Notes: generated by a model not told the origin, from the sequence alone. 64,000 nt of DNA from Treponema sp. OMZ 838 (GCF_000775995.1 NZ_CP009227.1:806001-870000), one strand, 5' to 3'. Counted from the first letter of the stretch, positions 42,464-51,914 are shown. Made by a program: numbers and translations.

Positions 42464-43685
42464 TAGCCTTAATCCTCGGTACAATTTCTAAGAAAGCATC
42501 GGTAATTTCGGGATCGAATTTTACGCCGCGCAGCCGCCGTATTTCTTCCAAAACTTTATCTTCAGTCCATTCTTCTTTATACACTCGTTTACAGGAAAGC
42601 GCATCGTAGACATCTGCAAGCGCGGTAATGCGTGCACCAAGCGGTATTTCTTCACCGATAAGCCCCTGTGCAGCGGTATTCGTGCGATTATATTTTACTA
42701 TCGCGCCTGTCTCCTCCGAGATATGGCCGGGATAGCCGGTTCCGTCCCAGTTTTCGTGGTGCCGCAATGCAATATCCCTCGACATGGTATCAACCGCCGA
42801 ATTGCCTGACAAAAACAGCTTTGAACCGCGCCATGTATGACTCTGCATAATTTGGTATTCTTCGGGTGTAAGTTTGCCGGGTTTTTTGAGTATCGAATCC
42901 GAAATCCCGATCTTTCCGACATCGTGCAGCATAGCGGCAATTTTGAGTGCATCGCGGAATTTTTCACGTTCATGCCGGTGGACATTATGGTTAAACGCCC
43001 AGCGGTCATAAATTTCTACTGCGTAGTTTGCAACGCGATGTACATGGAGTCCTGTTTCCCGCGGATCATGCAGCTCTGCCATCTGCACCATTCGGAGAAT
43101 CATCTCACGAGTTAACGATGCATGCATGAGCGTTGCCGCAGCATTTGCCGCAAAATGAGAAAGGAACATTTCATCATCGGAAGTAAATGCGCGGATACGG
43201 CCGTGTATATCAAGCGCATTAATCATCTGTAACACACCCAATACATCGCCGGAAACGGCAATTAACGGTATCGTCAGCGTCGATACTGTTTTATAGCCTG
43301 TCGCTATATCACTGACAGTACCGAATTTATAATGCTTATCGGGAGAAATGGCATAAACATCAGGTTCATTGATCAGCTGTTTGGTAATCGCAGCGGAGCC
43401 CGCAATAGTCGTGTCATTGATTGGGAACGAAAAAATGTGAAACGGAAGTTTCCCTCCGGGTTTTAATCGTTTTTGCAGCGTTGCGTTTTGCGCATAGTGA
43501 ATAACCAGCTGCTTTCCCTCAACCAGATAAATGGAACCTGCATCGGCATTCAGCGCCTGTCGCGCTTCAGTTAATATCATTTCCAGTAAAATATCTTTAT
43601 CGCGAATACTGTACAATCGGGAAGTGGTCTGCATTATATCAAACAGAATTTCTTCCCGTGTCCTGACTGTCGGCATCGTATTCAT
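42402..43685 (-). CDS. GAF/HD-GYP domain protein, candidate c-di-GMP phosphodiesterase
   Basis: 427 residues. A GAF sensor (about 20-190, with DAGSIYLVEGKQLVI) precedes an HD-GYP domain (about 200-400): HDVGKIGISDSI supplies the HD pair and HHENWDGTGYPG the GYP motif. Such proteins cut cyclic di-GMP and so affect motility and host persistence in spirochaetes. AAGGAAAT precedes ATG 43685. The GAF ligand is unknown. Single gene between yaiI and pepD. Confidence 0.92.
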   Translation of the reverse strand: MNTMPTVRTREEILFDIMQTTSRLYSIRDKDILLEMILTEARQALNADAGSIYLVEGKQLVIHYAQNATLQKRLKPGGKLPFHIFSFPINDTTIAGSAAITKQLINEPDVYAISPDKHYKFGTVSDIATGYKTVSTLTIPLIAVSGDVLGVLQMINALDIHGRIRAFTSDDEMFLSHFAANAAATLMHASLTREMILRMVQMAELHDPRETGLHVHRVANYAVEIYDRWAFNHNVHRHEREKFRDALKIAAMLHDVGKIGISDSILKKPGKLTPEEYQIMQSHTWRGSKLFLSGNSAVDTMSRDIALRHHENWDGTGYPGHISEETGAIVKYNRTNTAAQGLIGEEIPLGARITALADVYDALSCKRVYKEEWTEDKVLEEIRRLRGVKFDPEITDAFLEIVPRIKAIKERFSEDAASPGRAIGQIP

Positions 43686-43868
43686 ACTATTTCCTTTCTA
43701 CATTACAGTTAACAATATGCGGAGACTGATAATATCATCTAAAATGCGATGTGACAATACGGACGGACACCCTGTAACATTCGTAAAATTATGATACACT
43801 GAAAGGAACTCTAAGCGATGTTTCGATGGTTTAGAGGAATCCACTCTTTCCACTCAGGAGGAACAATT

Positions 43869-45308
43869 ATGACTATAGAAAACATTCAACCCAAAGAAGT
43901 ATTCCGTTGGTTTGCCGAGATTTCGGCTGTACCGCGCGGTTCACACAATGAAAAAGCCATCAGCGATTTTTTAGTACGCTTTGCAAAAGAACGTTCTCTT
44001 GAAGTGTATCAAGATGAGGCGCTCAACGTCATTATCAAAAAGCCCGGGACGGCCGGATACGAAAAATCCCCTACGGTTATATTGCAGGGACACATGGATA
44101 TGGTCTGCGAAAAAACAGCCGATTCAAATCACGATTTTCTTAAAGATCCGATCAAGCTGATTGTGGACGGTGACAATCTCCATGCCGACCGCACAACACT
44201 CGGCGGCGACGATGGCATCGCGATCGCTTATGCATTGGCAATTCTCGATTCCAAGTCGATTGCACACCCGCCGCTTGAGGTCTTAATTACCACAACCGAA
44301 GAAGTCGGTATGGATGGGGCACGAGCGTTAAAAGCCGATCATTTACAGGGGAGAATTCTTTTCAATATCGATTCCGAGGAGGAAGGGGTCTTTTTAGTCA
44401 GCTGCGCAGGCGGCGCGAATACCCATGTCGATTTTAAGATCGAAACGGAACCATTGAAGGGACAGGCGCTCTCAATCAAAGTTGACGGACTGCTCGGCGG
44501 GCATTCCGGTATGGAGATTATTAAACAACGTGCAAACGCCATCAAACTACTGGGACGGATTTTGTCCGCAGTAAAGGCGGAGCAGTCCGTGCATATCGTG
44601 TCGATTTCGGGCGGCTCGAAGCATAACGCCATTGCAAAAGAAGCGCAGGCGATTATCACCGTCGAGGATGCAGCCCGCGTACAGACAGCGATTGCAAAAC
44701 TTGCTGAAGCAATCAAAGCGGAATACCGTGTTGCCGACAAAGATATCCGCATTGTAGCCGAAGCAGCGACGGCGCTGCCTAAGATGATGTATAACGGTAC
44801 CGTCAGCTCCGGTATCATAGACTTTATGACGGTGGTGCCTGACGGGGTACAATACATGAGTATGGATATCCCCGGATTGGTGCAAACCAGCTTGAATAAC
44901 GGCATTCTTGCCCTTGACGGAGAAACTCTGAAGTTTACGATTTCGGTGCGCAGCTCGGTGAAGAGCGAACTGGATGAAATTGTACAAGTGCTGCGGCTCT
45001 GCGCCGAGCGTACCGGCGGTATCTTTAACAAGGTATCGGAGTACCCCGCGTGGGAGTATTCGCCGCAGTCTCATGCCCGGGACGTTGCCGTAAAAACATA
45101 CAAAGACCTTACCGGGAAAGAGCCGGTTGTTTCCGCCGTTCACGCAGGACTCGAATGCGGTCTCATCAAAAAGACCATCCCCGATATCGATGCCCTCAGC
45201 TTCGGCCCGAATTTATACGATGTGCATACCCCGAATGAGCATTTGAGTATTTCCTCAGCCGAGCGGATGTGGAAGTTTATCGTTAAACTTCTGGAAAACA
45301 TGCGGTAA
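43869..45308 (+). CDS. pepD: Aminoacyl-histidine dipeptidase (PepD)
   Basis: 479 residues of the M20 family. Metal site motifs: LQGHMDMVCEK, LGGDDGIAIAYALA and TTTEEVGMDGA, with the catalytic Glu in the last. A dimerisation domain occupies about 200-390. It splits dipeptides, including carnosine-type, into amino acids in the cytoplasm. ATG 43869 has AGGAGGAAC upstream; the longer frame from 43818 is not needed. A strong terminator follows. Confidence 0.94.
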   Translation: MTIENIQPKEVFRWFAEISAVPRGSHNEKAISDFLVRFAKERSLEVYQDEALNVIIKKPGTAGYEKSPTVILQGHMDMVCEKTADSNHDFLKDPIKLIVDGDNLHADRTTLGGDDGIAIAYALAILDSKSIAHPPLEVLITTTEEVGMDGARALKADHLQGRILFNIDSEEEGVFLVSCAGGANTHVDFKIETEPLKGQALSIKVDGLLGGHSGMEIIKQRANAIKLLGRILSAVKAEQSVHIVSISGGSKHNAIAKEAQAIITVEDAARVQTAIAKLAEAIKAEYRVADKDIRIVAEAATALPKMMYNGTVSSGIIDFMTVVPDGVQYMSMDIPGLVQTSLNNGILALDGETLKFTISVRSSVKSELDEIVQVLRLCAERTGGIFNKVSEYPAWEYSPQSHARDVAVKTYKDLTGKEPVVSAVHAGLECGLIKKTIPDIDALSFGPNLYDVHTPNEHLSISSAERMWKFIVKLLENMR

Positions 45309-45328
45309 GAAATACAACCCAATAGTTT

Positions 45329-45384
45329 ACGCAGGAAAGCATCGGAAATGGGTAAATCTTACTCGATGCTTCCCTGCGTTCTTT
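45329..45384 (+). terminator. Terminator of pepD
   Basis: ACGCAGGAAAGCATCG pairs with CGATGCTTCCCTGCGT (45364-45379), 16 bp with one mismatch, followed by TCTTT. It lies 21 bases past the stop codon. Confidence 0.7.
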
Positions 45385-45603
45385 ATGTATCAGCCATTTT
45401 ATGTTAATTAACCGCTAAGTTCACAGAGTGGGCAACAGAGCCGGAATTTTATGACAAACTCGTTACGCTTCCGTCTTACTTATTATCCGTTTTTCAGTTC
45501 TATTAAAAATATTTATAAATAGATAAAAAATAATTATATTCTTGCGGGCGCCGATAATATATGATACGATATATTAAGATTGTTAATTGGAGGTGCTTGT
45601 TGT

Positions 45604-47025
45604 ATGGAAGCATTTTTACAAAATCTTACTCATGTGTTTGGAAGTATTAACGGTTTTGTATGGGGTCCCTACTTCCTTATTCCCTTGCTCTGCGGAACAG
45701 GGATGTTTTTTACACTCCGACTCAAAGGGGTGCAATTTTCAAAGTTCGGCGCCGGATGGAGCAGGTTGTTCAGTAATTTCTCTTTAAAGGGAGAAAAAGC
45801 GGGAAAGCACGGTATGAGTTCTTTCCAAGCCGTAGCAACGGCCATTGCAGCACAAGTCGGTACCGGAAATCTTGTCGGTGCAATGACTGCTTTGATTATG
45901 GGCGGACCGGGCGCAATCTTTTGGATGTGGCTCGCCGCATTAGCGGGGATGGCGACGAACTTTGCCGAAGCCTGTATCGCGCAAGTATACAAGACAAAAG
46001 ATAATTCGGGGCAAACCGTCGGCGGCCCTGCGTATTATATTTCTCGCGGTTTGGGGAATACGGGCTTTTCAAAATTCCTTGCAGCGTTCTTTTCCGTTGC
46101 AATTATCCTTGCACTCGGTTTTATGGGAAATATGGTTCAAGCGAACTCAATTTCCGATGCGTTCTTAAACGCCTTTTCTCTGCCGACGTGGGTAACCGGT
46201 ATCGGCCTTGCGATTATTGCCGGTATTATCTTCATGGGCGGTGTAAAGCGTATTGCTTCCGTTACCGAAAAAGTTGTGCCGTTAATGGCGATTGTTTATA
46301 TTATTGTCGGGATTATCGTTATTATAATGAATGCGCCCAATATTCCGGCAATGTTCGCGATGATCTTTAAAGGCGCCTTTAACCCGCGCTCAGTTTGGGG
46401 AGGAGCTTTGGGATTCGGTATAGGGCGTGCCGCTCGTTACGGTATTGCCCGCGGTCTTTTTTCCAATGAAGCCGGTATGGGTTCGACGCCGCATGCTCAC
46501 GCGGTTGCTAATGTCGATAACCCGGTTGAGCAAGGTGTATTGGGAATTATCGCGGTATTTATCGATACCTTTGTTGTTTTGAATATTACTGTTTTTACGG
46601 TGCTCAGCTCCGGAATTATCAAATTTGAAAACGGACAGCCGGTAATGAAAGGTATTCAGTTGGTTCAGGAGGCTTTCTCACAGCATCTCTTCGGACATAC
46701 CTTCGGCTACCTCTTCATTGCAATCTGTTTGTTCTTTTTCGCATTCTCCACGATTATCGGGTGGTACTATTTCGGTGAAACCAATATCCGGTATCTATTC
46801 GGTTCAAAAGGATTAATGCCTTATAAGCTGCTGGTTGTAATATTTATCTTCTTAGGCAGCTTGCTGAAAATCGATTTGGTATGGGAACTGGTAGACTTCT
46901 TTAACGGCATTATGGTTATCCCGAATCTTATCAGCTTGTTGTTACTAAGCGGTACCGTCGCAGCTGTCCTGCGCGATTACAATGCGGGTAAGCCGTATGA
47001 CGTCAATAATTATATCAGAAAGTAG
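45604..47025 (+). CDS. Sodium:alanine/glycine symporter (AGCS family)
   Basis: 473 residues with about ten membrane helices. VGTGNLVGAMTALIMGGPGA, then GGPAYYISRGLGN and FSNEAGMGSTPHAHA are the AGCS signature stretches. It imports alanine or glycine with sodium. GGAGGT lies 10 bases before ATG 45604. It stands alone; a family 3 hairpin starts 9 bases past the stop. Amino-acid import fits an organism that ferments peptides. Confidence 0.93.
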   Translation: MEAFLQNLTHVFGSINGFVWGPYFLIPLLCGTGMFFTLRLKGVQFSKFGAGWSRLFSNFSLKGEKAGKHGMSSFQAVATAIAAQVGTGNLVGAMTALIMGGPGAIFWMWLAALAGMATNFAEACIAQVYKTKDNSGQTVGGPAYYISRGLGNTGFSKFLAAFFSVAIILALGFMGNMVQANSISDAFLNAFSLPTWVTGIGLAIIAGIIFMGGVKRIASVTEKVVPLMAIVYIIVGIIVIIMNAPNIPAMFAMIFKGAFNPRSVWGGALGFGIGRAARYGIARGLFSNEAGMGSTPHAHAVANVDNPVEQGVLGIIAVFIDTFVVLNITVFTVLSSGIIKFENGQPVMKGIQLVQEAFSQHLFGHTFGYLFIAICLFFFAFSTIIGWYYFGETNIRYLFGSKGLMPYKLLVVIFIFLGSLLKIDLVWELVDFFNGIMVIPNLISLLLLSGTVAAVLRDYNAGKPYDVNNYIRK

Positions 47026-47033
47026 TAACTGGA

Positions 47034-47070
47034 CATCTCTAAAAACTCAGTTAGACTTTTAGAAGATGCC
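47034..47070 (+). repeat. Family 3 hairpin after the symporter gene
   Basis: GGACATCTCTAAAAACTCAG then TTAGACTTTTAGAAGATGCC. The arms CTAAAA and TTTTAG fold back. The same sequence form is at 55848 and 63943. Confidence 0.6.
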
Positions 47071-47097
47071 ATCTGTTAAAACCAGTCTTTCCGTAAG

Positions 47098-47222
47098 CCT
47101 TTTGAAAATAGACAGTGTAGATACGAGGCGCGAGCACAAATTAACCGCAGGCGTATCTTTGATACGTTGAGGATTAATTTGTGCGCAGCAACGAAGTAGA
47201 TGCACTGTATATTTTCAAAAGG
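47098..47222. repeat. Family 2 palindromic element, copy b
   Basis: 125 bp bounded by CCTTTTGAAAATA and TATTTTCAAAAGG. GCACAAATTAA (47134-47144) pairs with TTAATTTGTGC (47174-47184), at the same place as the different stem in copy a. Confidence 0.75.
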
Positions 47223-47301
47223 TGTATACCTTGCAAAAACCAGCAATAAGCAATATCATTATACTTTAATGTTCAATGTATGAACCGCATAGGAGTAATG
47301 T

Positions 47302-49194
47302 ATGGCACATAAAGTTCGGATTTCCGATCTGGTATTAAGAGATGCGCATCAGTCTTTACACGCAACGCGCATGACAACGGCAGATATGCTGCCTATTTGC
47401 AGCAAGCTTGACAGCGTCGGGTATTGGAGCCTGGAAGCATGGGGCGGAGCGACGTTCGATTCATGTATCCGTTTTTTAAATGAAGATCCGTGGGAGCGGC
47501 TGCGCTCTTTGCATAAGGCTTTGCCGAATACTCCCATTATGATGTTGCTGCGCGGACAAAACTTATTGGGTTACCGGCACTATGCCGATGATGTCGTCGA
47601 TGCGTTTGTAAAAGCTGCTGCCGATAACGGCGTCGGTGTATTCCGTATCTTTGATGCGCTTAATGACCCGCGCAATCTTAAACGTGCGGCGGATGCAGCA
47701 AAGAAAACCGGCAAGCATGTCCAAATGGCGATCTCCTTTGCGACGACTCCGTATCATACTATCGAAAAATATGCAGAACTGGCAAAAACGTATACGGAAT
47801 TCGGTGCCGATTCCATCTGTATTAAAGATATGGCAGGGCTTTTAAAGCCGATGGAAGCATTCGATTTAGTAACGGCTATCAAAAAAAAGACGAGTATCCC
47901 GATTAATATTCATACCCATTCAACGACAGGACTCTCCGTAGCGACACTGCTTAAAGCGGCAGAAGCGGGAGCTGATATTTTGGACACTGCGATTTCGTCG
48001 ATGTCGATGGGGACATCCCACAGTCCGACCGAAACTATGGTAGAAATTTTCCGCGGTACCGAAATGGATACCGGTTTGGATATTAACCTACTCCTTGAAA
48101 TTGCCGCTTACTTCCGTGAAGTGCGCAAGCATTACGCTCAGTTTGAATCGAGCTTCCTCGGCGCAGATACCCGTATCCTCGTGTCGCAGGTACCGGGCGG
48201 TATGCTTTCCAACCTCGAAAACCAGCTGCGCGACCTTAAAGCTTCCGACAAAATGGATGCGGTATTAAAAGAGATCCCGATTGTTCAAAAGGACTGCGGC
48301 TATATTCCGCTTGTTACTCCGACCAGCCAGATTGTCGGTACTCAGTCGGTATTCAATGTCTTGTTCGGCCGGTATAAAAAACTGACCGCAGAGACCCGCG
48401 ATCTGCTCATCGGCCGGTATGGTAAAACCCCTGCTCCGTGCAATGAAGAACTGGTAAAAATTGCTTTGGCAGAAGCAAAAGTAGAAGCCCCTGTAACAGC
48501 GCGTCCTGCCGACCTCATTCCCAATGAGCTGGATAAAATAAAAGCCGAAGCAAAAGAAAACGGAGCAGGCAATTCCATCGAAGATGTTTTGACTTACGCG
48601 ATGTTCCCCAAGGTTGCGCCCAAATTCTTTAAAGAGCGCAGTAAAGGCCCTGTTGTGTTTACGGCGCCGGCGGCGGAGAAAAAAGCTGCGGGTACTGCAA
48701 ACGGCAGCGGCTCATATACGGTAACGGTAAACGGAACCGATTATGCGGTTTCTTCATCTAACGGCACATTCACCGTAAACGGTACTGCATACGCGGTGAG
48801 TGTAAAAGAGAATGCATCCGCCGCATCTACGCAAAAAACGGCTGCCGCAGCTTCGGCATCAACCACATCAGCAGCTCCTGCCGCAGCGCAAGCAGCACCG
48901 GCCTCCAAGTCGACAGCACAACATTCCGCTGCTCAGACTGCTTCTAAACCTGCTGCGGCATCTTCATCAACAGCAAGCGACAGTGGTGCAAAGCTGCTCG
49001 CTCCGGTAACCGGTACCCTGCTCCGCTACACTGTTGCGGAAGGTGCACAGGTGAGCGAAGGGCAAACGGTTATCATGCTCGAATCGATGAAGATGGAGTT
49101 GGAAATCAATGCGCATAAGGCGGGCGTTATTCACTTTACGGCTACAGCCGGTGCACAGATTGCAGAAGGCGACTCACTCGCAGAAATCCGTTAA
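47302..49194 (+). CDS. oadA: Biotin-dependent carboxyltransferase (OadA / pyruvate carboxylase B-like)
   Basis: 630 residues. The HMGL-like TIM barrel (about 1-275) begins VRISDLVLRDAHQSLHATRM; the conserved carboxylase domain follows (about 290-470); an Ala/Ser/Thr-rich linker (about 505-560) leads to a biotinyl domain with VIMLESMKMELE, Lys597 carrying biotin. It moves CO2 between oxaloacetate and biotin. No beta or gamma sodium-pump subunit or biotin carboxylase is adjacent. A two-copy motif, TVNGTDYAV and TVNGTAYAV, sits just before the linker. Confidence 0.9.
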   Translation: MAHKVRISDLVLRDAHQSLHATRMTTADMLPICSKLDSVGYWSLEAWGGATFDSCIRFLNEDPWERLRSLHKALPNTPIMMLLRGQNLLGYRHYADDVVDAFVKAAADNGVGVFRIFDALNDPRNLKRAADAAKKTGKHVQMAISFATTPYHTIEKYAELAKTYTEFGADSICIKDMAGLLKPMEAFDLVTAIKKKTSIPINIHTHSTTGLSVATLLKAAEAGADILDTAISSMSMGTSHSPTETMVEIFRGTEMDTGLDINLLLEIAAYFREVRKHYAQFESSFLGADTRILVSQVPGGMLSNLENQLRDLKASDKMDAVLKEIPIVQKDCGYIPLVTPTSQIVGTQSVFNVLFGRYKKLTAETRDLLIGRYGKTPAPCNEELVKIALAEAKVEAPVTARPADLIPNELDKIKAEAKENGAGNSIEDVLTYAMFPKVAPKFFKERSKGPVVFTAPAAEKKAAGTANGSGSYTVTVNGTDYAVSSSNGTFTVNGTAYAVSVKENASAASTQKTAAAASASTTSAAPAAAQAAPASKSTAQHSAAQTASKPAAASSSTASDSGAKLLAPVTGTLLRYTVAEGAQVSEGQTVIMLESMKMELEINAHKAGVIHFTATAGAQIAEGDSLAEIR

Positions 49195-49221
49195 CAGCCG
49201 CTCCGCCGGTATCGCGTATCT

Positions 49222-50598
49222 ATGCTAGTACTAAAAAAAATATGCTGCAGATGTTGTTTGACGGCTGCAGCTGTTTTCTTTTTTATCATCTCCGCTTTAT
49301 TTGTGCAGCCTTTTGCCGCCTTGGCACAAGCAGCGTCAACATCAGCGCAGAACGGCAGCTCTCCCGAACATATCGGCAAGAGAGCCGCACAGCTCTGCAA
49401 TCTTGCCATATCAACAGTAGCTTCCGAACATACGGCATCATCTCAAAATGAGGAAGCCCTACGTGCCGTTGTTTCTCAGCTTTCGCTTGAAGAAAAAGCA
49501 GCGCAAGTACTGATGGTCAATATCGCAGGGCGCAAAACAGCGGATGCAAAAAGCATCACATCGTTTAAAGGAACCGTTCCGGGCGCCGTGCTTTTGTTCG
49601 GATATAATATCGCGGACACCCCCCAAGCGGTTACAGACTTTTTGGAATCGGCCGTACAAGGCTTTCAAGACACAGCGCGCCGTTCAGGTCATACTTTTAT
49701 CCCGCCGCTTTTCGCGCTCGATAACGAAGGCGGTACCGTGTACCGAACCCGCCGCATCACCGCCCCGCTGCCCGCTGCAGAGGAAATCGGCAAGCGTTTT
49801 TCCGTCGAGGAAACGGAGGAGCTCTATCGGTTATTGGGTCAACAAATGCGGGAACTAGGTCTCCATCTTAATCTGGCGCCGGTTGCGGAAGCAGGAACGG
49901 AAGATGTTGCAACGGCGCTCGGTACGCGGACATTCAGCCCGGAACCCGAACAAGCGGGGCAATACGCCGCCGCCGCAGTGCGGGGTATGCAGGGCACCGG
50001 CATTCTTGCGGCGGTCAAACACTTTCCCGGCAACGGCGCCGCAGATTTACACAAAGGCGCTGCTGAATTAACCGTTGACTATGACACCTTCCTCAGCCGC
50101 TATTGCTCAGTATTCCGGCCTTCAATTACAGACGGTACGGCAGCGGTGCTCATTTCTCATATTATGGTACCGGCAATTGAAGCAGTGCCGTTCTGCTTTT
50201 CCGCAAAAGGAATTGCACTGCTCCGTAATAAATTGAGCTTTTCCGGCCTTATCATCACAGACGACATTGCAATGCAGGCATTAAACCGGAACGGCGCATC
50301 GCCTGAAGAAAATGCTGTACGTGCAATCGCTGCCGGCTGTGATATGGTTATGTGTTCGCTGTCGAAAATCTATCCGTTGATTACAGCCATTGCCGAAAAA
50401 GCCCGCACCGATACTGCGTTTGCAAAGCGGCTTGACGAAGCAGTGCTTCACGTTTTAACTGCCAAGCAAAAAGTGAAACTCATCGATACAAGCAAGCCCA
50501 TTGCTGCCGACAACTTCTCTATACCGCATACACCGGATTGGGAAAAATTCCGGCACGCAAAAGAAGCTGCCTCCGTATACGAAAAGGCAATTCGTTAA
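49222..50598 (+). CDS. Family 3 glycoside hydrolase, NagZ-like, exported
   Basis: 458 residues with a signal peptide or anchor (about 1-37, ending AALAQA). FALDNEGGTVYRTRR, then AVKHFPGNGAADLHKG and LIITDDIAMQAL are the GH3 beta-N-acetylglucosaminidase stretches, the last carrying the nucleophile Asp. The usual GHG after KHFPG reads GNG here. Likely removes N-acetylglucosamine from muropeptides. Export is unusual for NagZ, which is cytoplasmic in E. coli, but occurs in other bacteria. It begins 27 bases after oadA. Confidence 0.88.
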   Translation: MLVLKKICCRCCLTAAAVFFFIISALFVQPFAALAQAASTSAQNGSSPEHIGKRAAQLCNLAISTVASEHTASSQNEEALRAVVSQLSLEEKAAQVLMVNIAGRKTADAKSITSFKGTVPGAVLLFGYNIADTPQAVTDFLESAVQGFQDTARRSGHTFIPPLFALDNEGGTVYRTRRITAPLPAAEEIGKRFSVEETEELYRLLGQQMRELGLHLNLAPVAEAGTEDVATALGTRTFSPEPEQAGQYAAAAVRGMQGTGILAAVKHFPGNGAADLHKGAAELTVDYDTFLSRYCSVFRPSITDGTAAVLISHIMVPAIEAVPFCFSAKGIALLRNKLSFSGLIITDDIAMQALNRNGASPEENAVRAIAAGCDMVMCSLSKIYPLITAIAEKARTDTAFAKRLDEAVLHVLTAKQKVKLIDTSKPIAADNFSIPHTPDWEKFRHAKEAASVYEKAIR

Positions 50599-50602
50599 AA
50601 AC

Positions 50603-51412
50603 TCATTTTATCCGATATGGAGAATAGCCTGAAGATGCTTGTGAAGCAATGTCTTTGTAGTCGTCAAAATGCGGAATATAAACACCGATATCGGAATCTT
50701 TTCGTTTATTTTGTTCAGTAAACCACTCATATAAGAAAATCTTTCCATTTGTTTGCATAATACCAATCGGATCAAATTCATAAAATTTTTTATTAGGAAA
50801 TTTTTCCTTTACATAAGGGTGCTTTTCAAGCGCAACCCAATCCCGAGGGACGCTGTTTCCCAAAATTTTATCAAATCTACTTGGAAGTGCATAGTAAAAG
50901 AGAAGACCTGTATGCATATCCAGCGCGAAAAGATACACATCAAGCCATGGTAACAAGGTTTTCCCCGTAAAACGATAAAAACAAAACCTCTTTAGGAAAT
51001 TTACGGTACCTTCATCTTGCGCATAGTATGCAGAGTCAAGCGGATGCATATTTTTGTATCTATAATAGCGAACATGCTTTATCATATTAAATTGGTAGGG
51101 AGAAACAACCTCATCCTCACTCCCTGACACCCAACAATTATCTTCTTTTAATTGCCATTCGCCTTTTTCAAACCAATACAACGGGATATTGGCGGAACTA
51201 ACATACATTTTTAAAATAAGTCGGTCATATTCTTGCTCAGAAAAAGGCGAGCTTCGAGAAACATCTCCAAATAAATTTTTTTTCTGATGTTCTGCTGCTT
51301 CCTCTGTTGAATTGCTAGACATTTTTGATTCAGCACTATAGAGAGGAAGAAATACCACTGCAATATAAACGAACAGAAGAGCAAAGCATAATGAATGTTT
51401 ATTATATAACAT
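50603..51412 (-). CDS. Hypothetical exported or membrane-anchored protein
   Basis: 269 residues from ATG 51412, which places a hydrophobic run (SLCFALLFVYIAVVFLPLYS) at the N-terminus as a signal or anchor. The rest has no recognised domain: aromatic-rich stretches (LYWFEKGEWQLKEDNCW, YRYKNMHPLDSAYYAQDEG) suggest a compact beta structure. No ribosome site is seen, so longer starts up to 51493 remain possible. The gene is AT-rich relative to oadA and the GH3 gene. It converges on the GH3 gene, with 4 bases between. Confidence 0.65.
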   Translation of the reverse strand: MLYNKHSLCFALLFVYIAVVFLPLYSAESKMSSNSTEEAAEHQKKNLFGDVSRSSPFSEQEYDRLILKMYVSSANIPLYWFEKGEWQLKEDNCWVSGSEDEVVSPYQFNMIKHVRYYRYKNMHPLDSAYYAQDEGTVNFLKRFCFYRFTGKTLLPWLDVYLFALDMHTGLLFYYALPSRFDKILGNSVPRDWVALEKHPYVKEKFPNKKFYEFDPIGIMQTNGKIFLYEWFTEQNKRKDSDIGVYIPHFDDYKDIASQASSGYSPYRIK

Positions 51413-51527
51413 AATATGTATGGTTGTGCTATTTCTTGACTTTGTCAAGTGATCTGCACATCGCATATTACTGGTAAATACATCAAACAACATCCAATAA
51501 GTTTACCCTGACATTTTTTTAATAGAT

Positions 51528-51556
51528 TTGACGAAAAGTCAAAATTTTTTTATATT
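51528..51556 (+). promoter_or_regulatory. Promoter of the selenoprotein gene
   Basis: TTGACG (51528-51533), 17 bases, TATATT (51551-51556). A start near 51563 gives a 67-base leader. Just before the ribosome site, TTTCTTTAA (51597-51605) pairs with TTAAAGAAA (51610-51618) in a 9-bp hairpin. Confidence 0.6.
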
Positions 51557-51629
51557 ACCTCTAGAAAATAGGAATAAATCCTATAACTATAAAGCATTTC
51601 TTTAATGTATTAAAGAAAAAGGAGGAACT

Positions 51630-51914
51630 ATGACAGTTACTGTTGATGAAAAAGCAAGAGCCTTTCTTGCAAAACACAATGAAACCAGCGTGTATACCTA
51701 CTTAGGCGGATGCCGCACGTGAGGAGGCGTCGTACCTCAACCGGCCGTGTTTGCCGGTTCGCCTGATTCGCTCGATAACTACGATACCTTTAACACCGAT
51801 GGTATTACCGTCTATGTACGCAAGGGTACCCAAACCGAAAATGGCACACTGACTGTTACAGTGGTTAAGATGCTGTGGATGGATTCTTTAGCGGTAGAAG
51901 GGATGGCATATTAG
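51630..51914 (+). CDS. HesB-like CxxU selenoprotein (in-frame UGA = Sec31)
   Basis: 94 residues if the TGA at 51720-51722 is read as selenocysteine; a conventional frame search breaks here. The product starts MTVTVDEKARAFLAKHNETS, has GGC28-R-T-U31-GG, a CxxU redox pair, and continues GVVPQPAVFAGSPDSLDNYD, then GITVYVRKG to TAG. It fits the HesB/IscA-like small proteins annotated as CC/Se motif (seleno)proteins. GGAGGA precedes ATG 51630, and a SECIS-type stem-loop begins 17 bases after the TGA. Both halves show equal codon quality, arguing against a pseudogene. Biological role unknown. Confidence 0.82.
51723..51759 (+). promoter_or_regulatory. Bacterial SECIS element
   Basis: AACCGGC (51739-51745) and GCCGGTT (51753-51759) form a perfect 7-bp stem with the 7-base loop CGTGTTT, which has a G in its second position. 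A bacterial SECIS apical stem-loop normally lies about 16-37 bases after the UGA; here 16 bases intervene. GAGG/CCTC lower pairing may extend it. Confidence 0.7.

Noticed and set aside
51720-51722. Ordinary stop codon or pseudogene at the TGA
   Set aside because: The frame stays open with good codon use on both sides, ends at a normal TAG, and a SECIS-type hairpin follows at the right distance.
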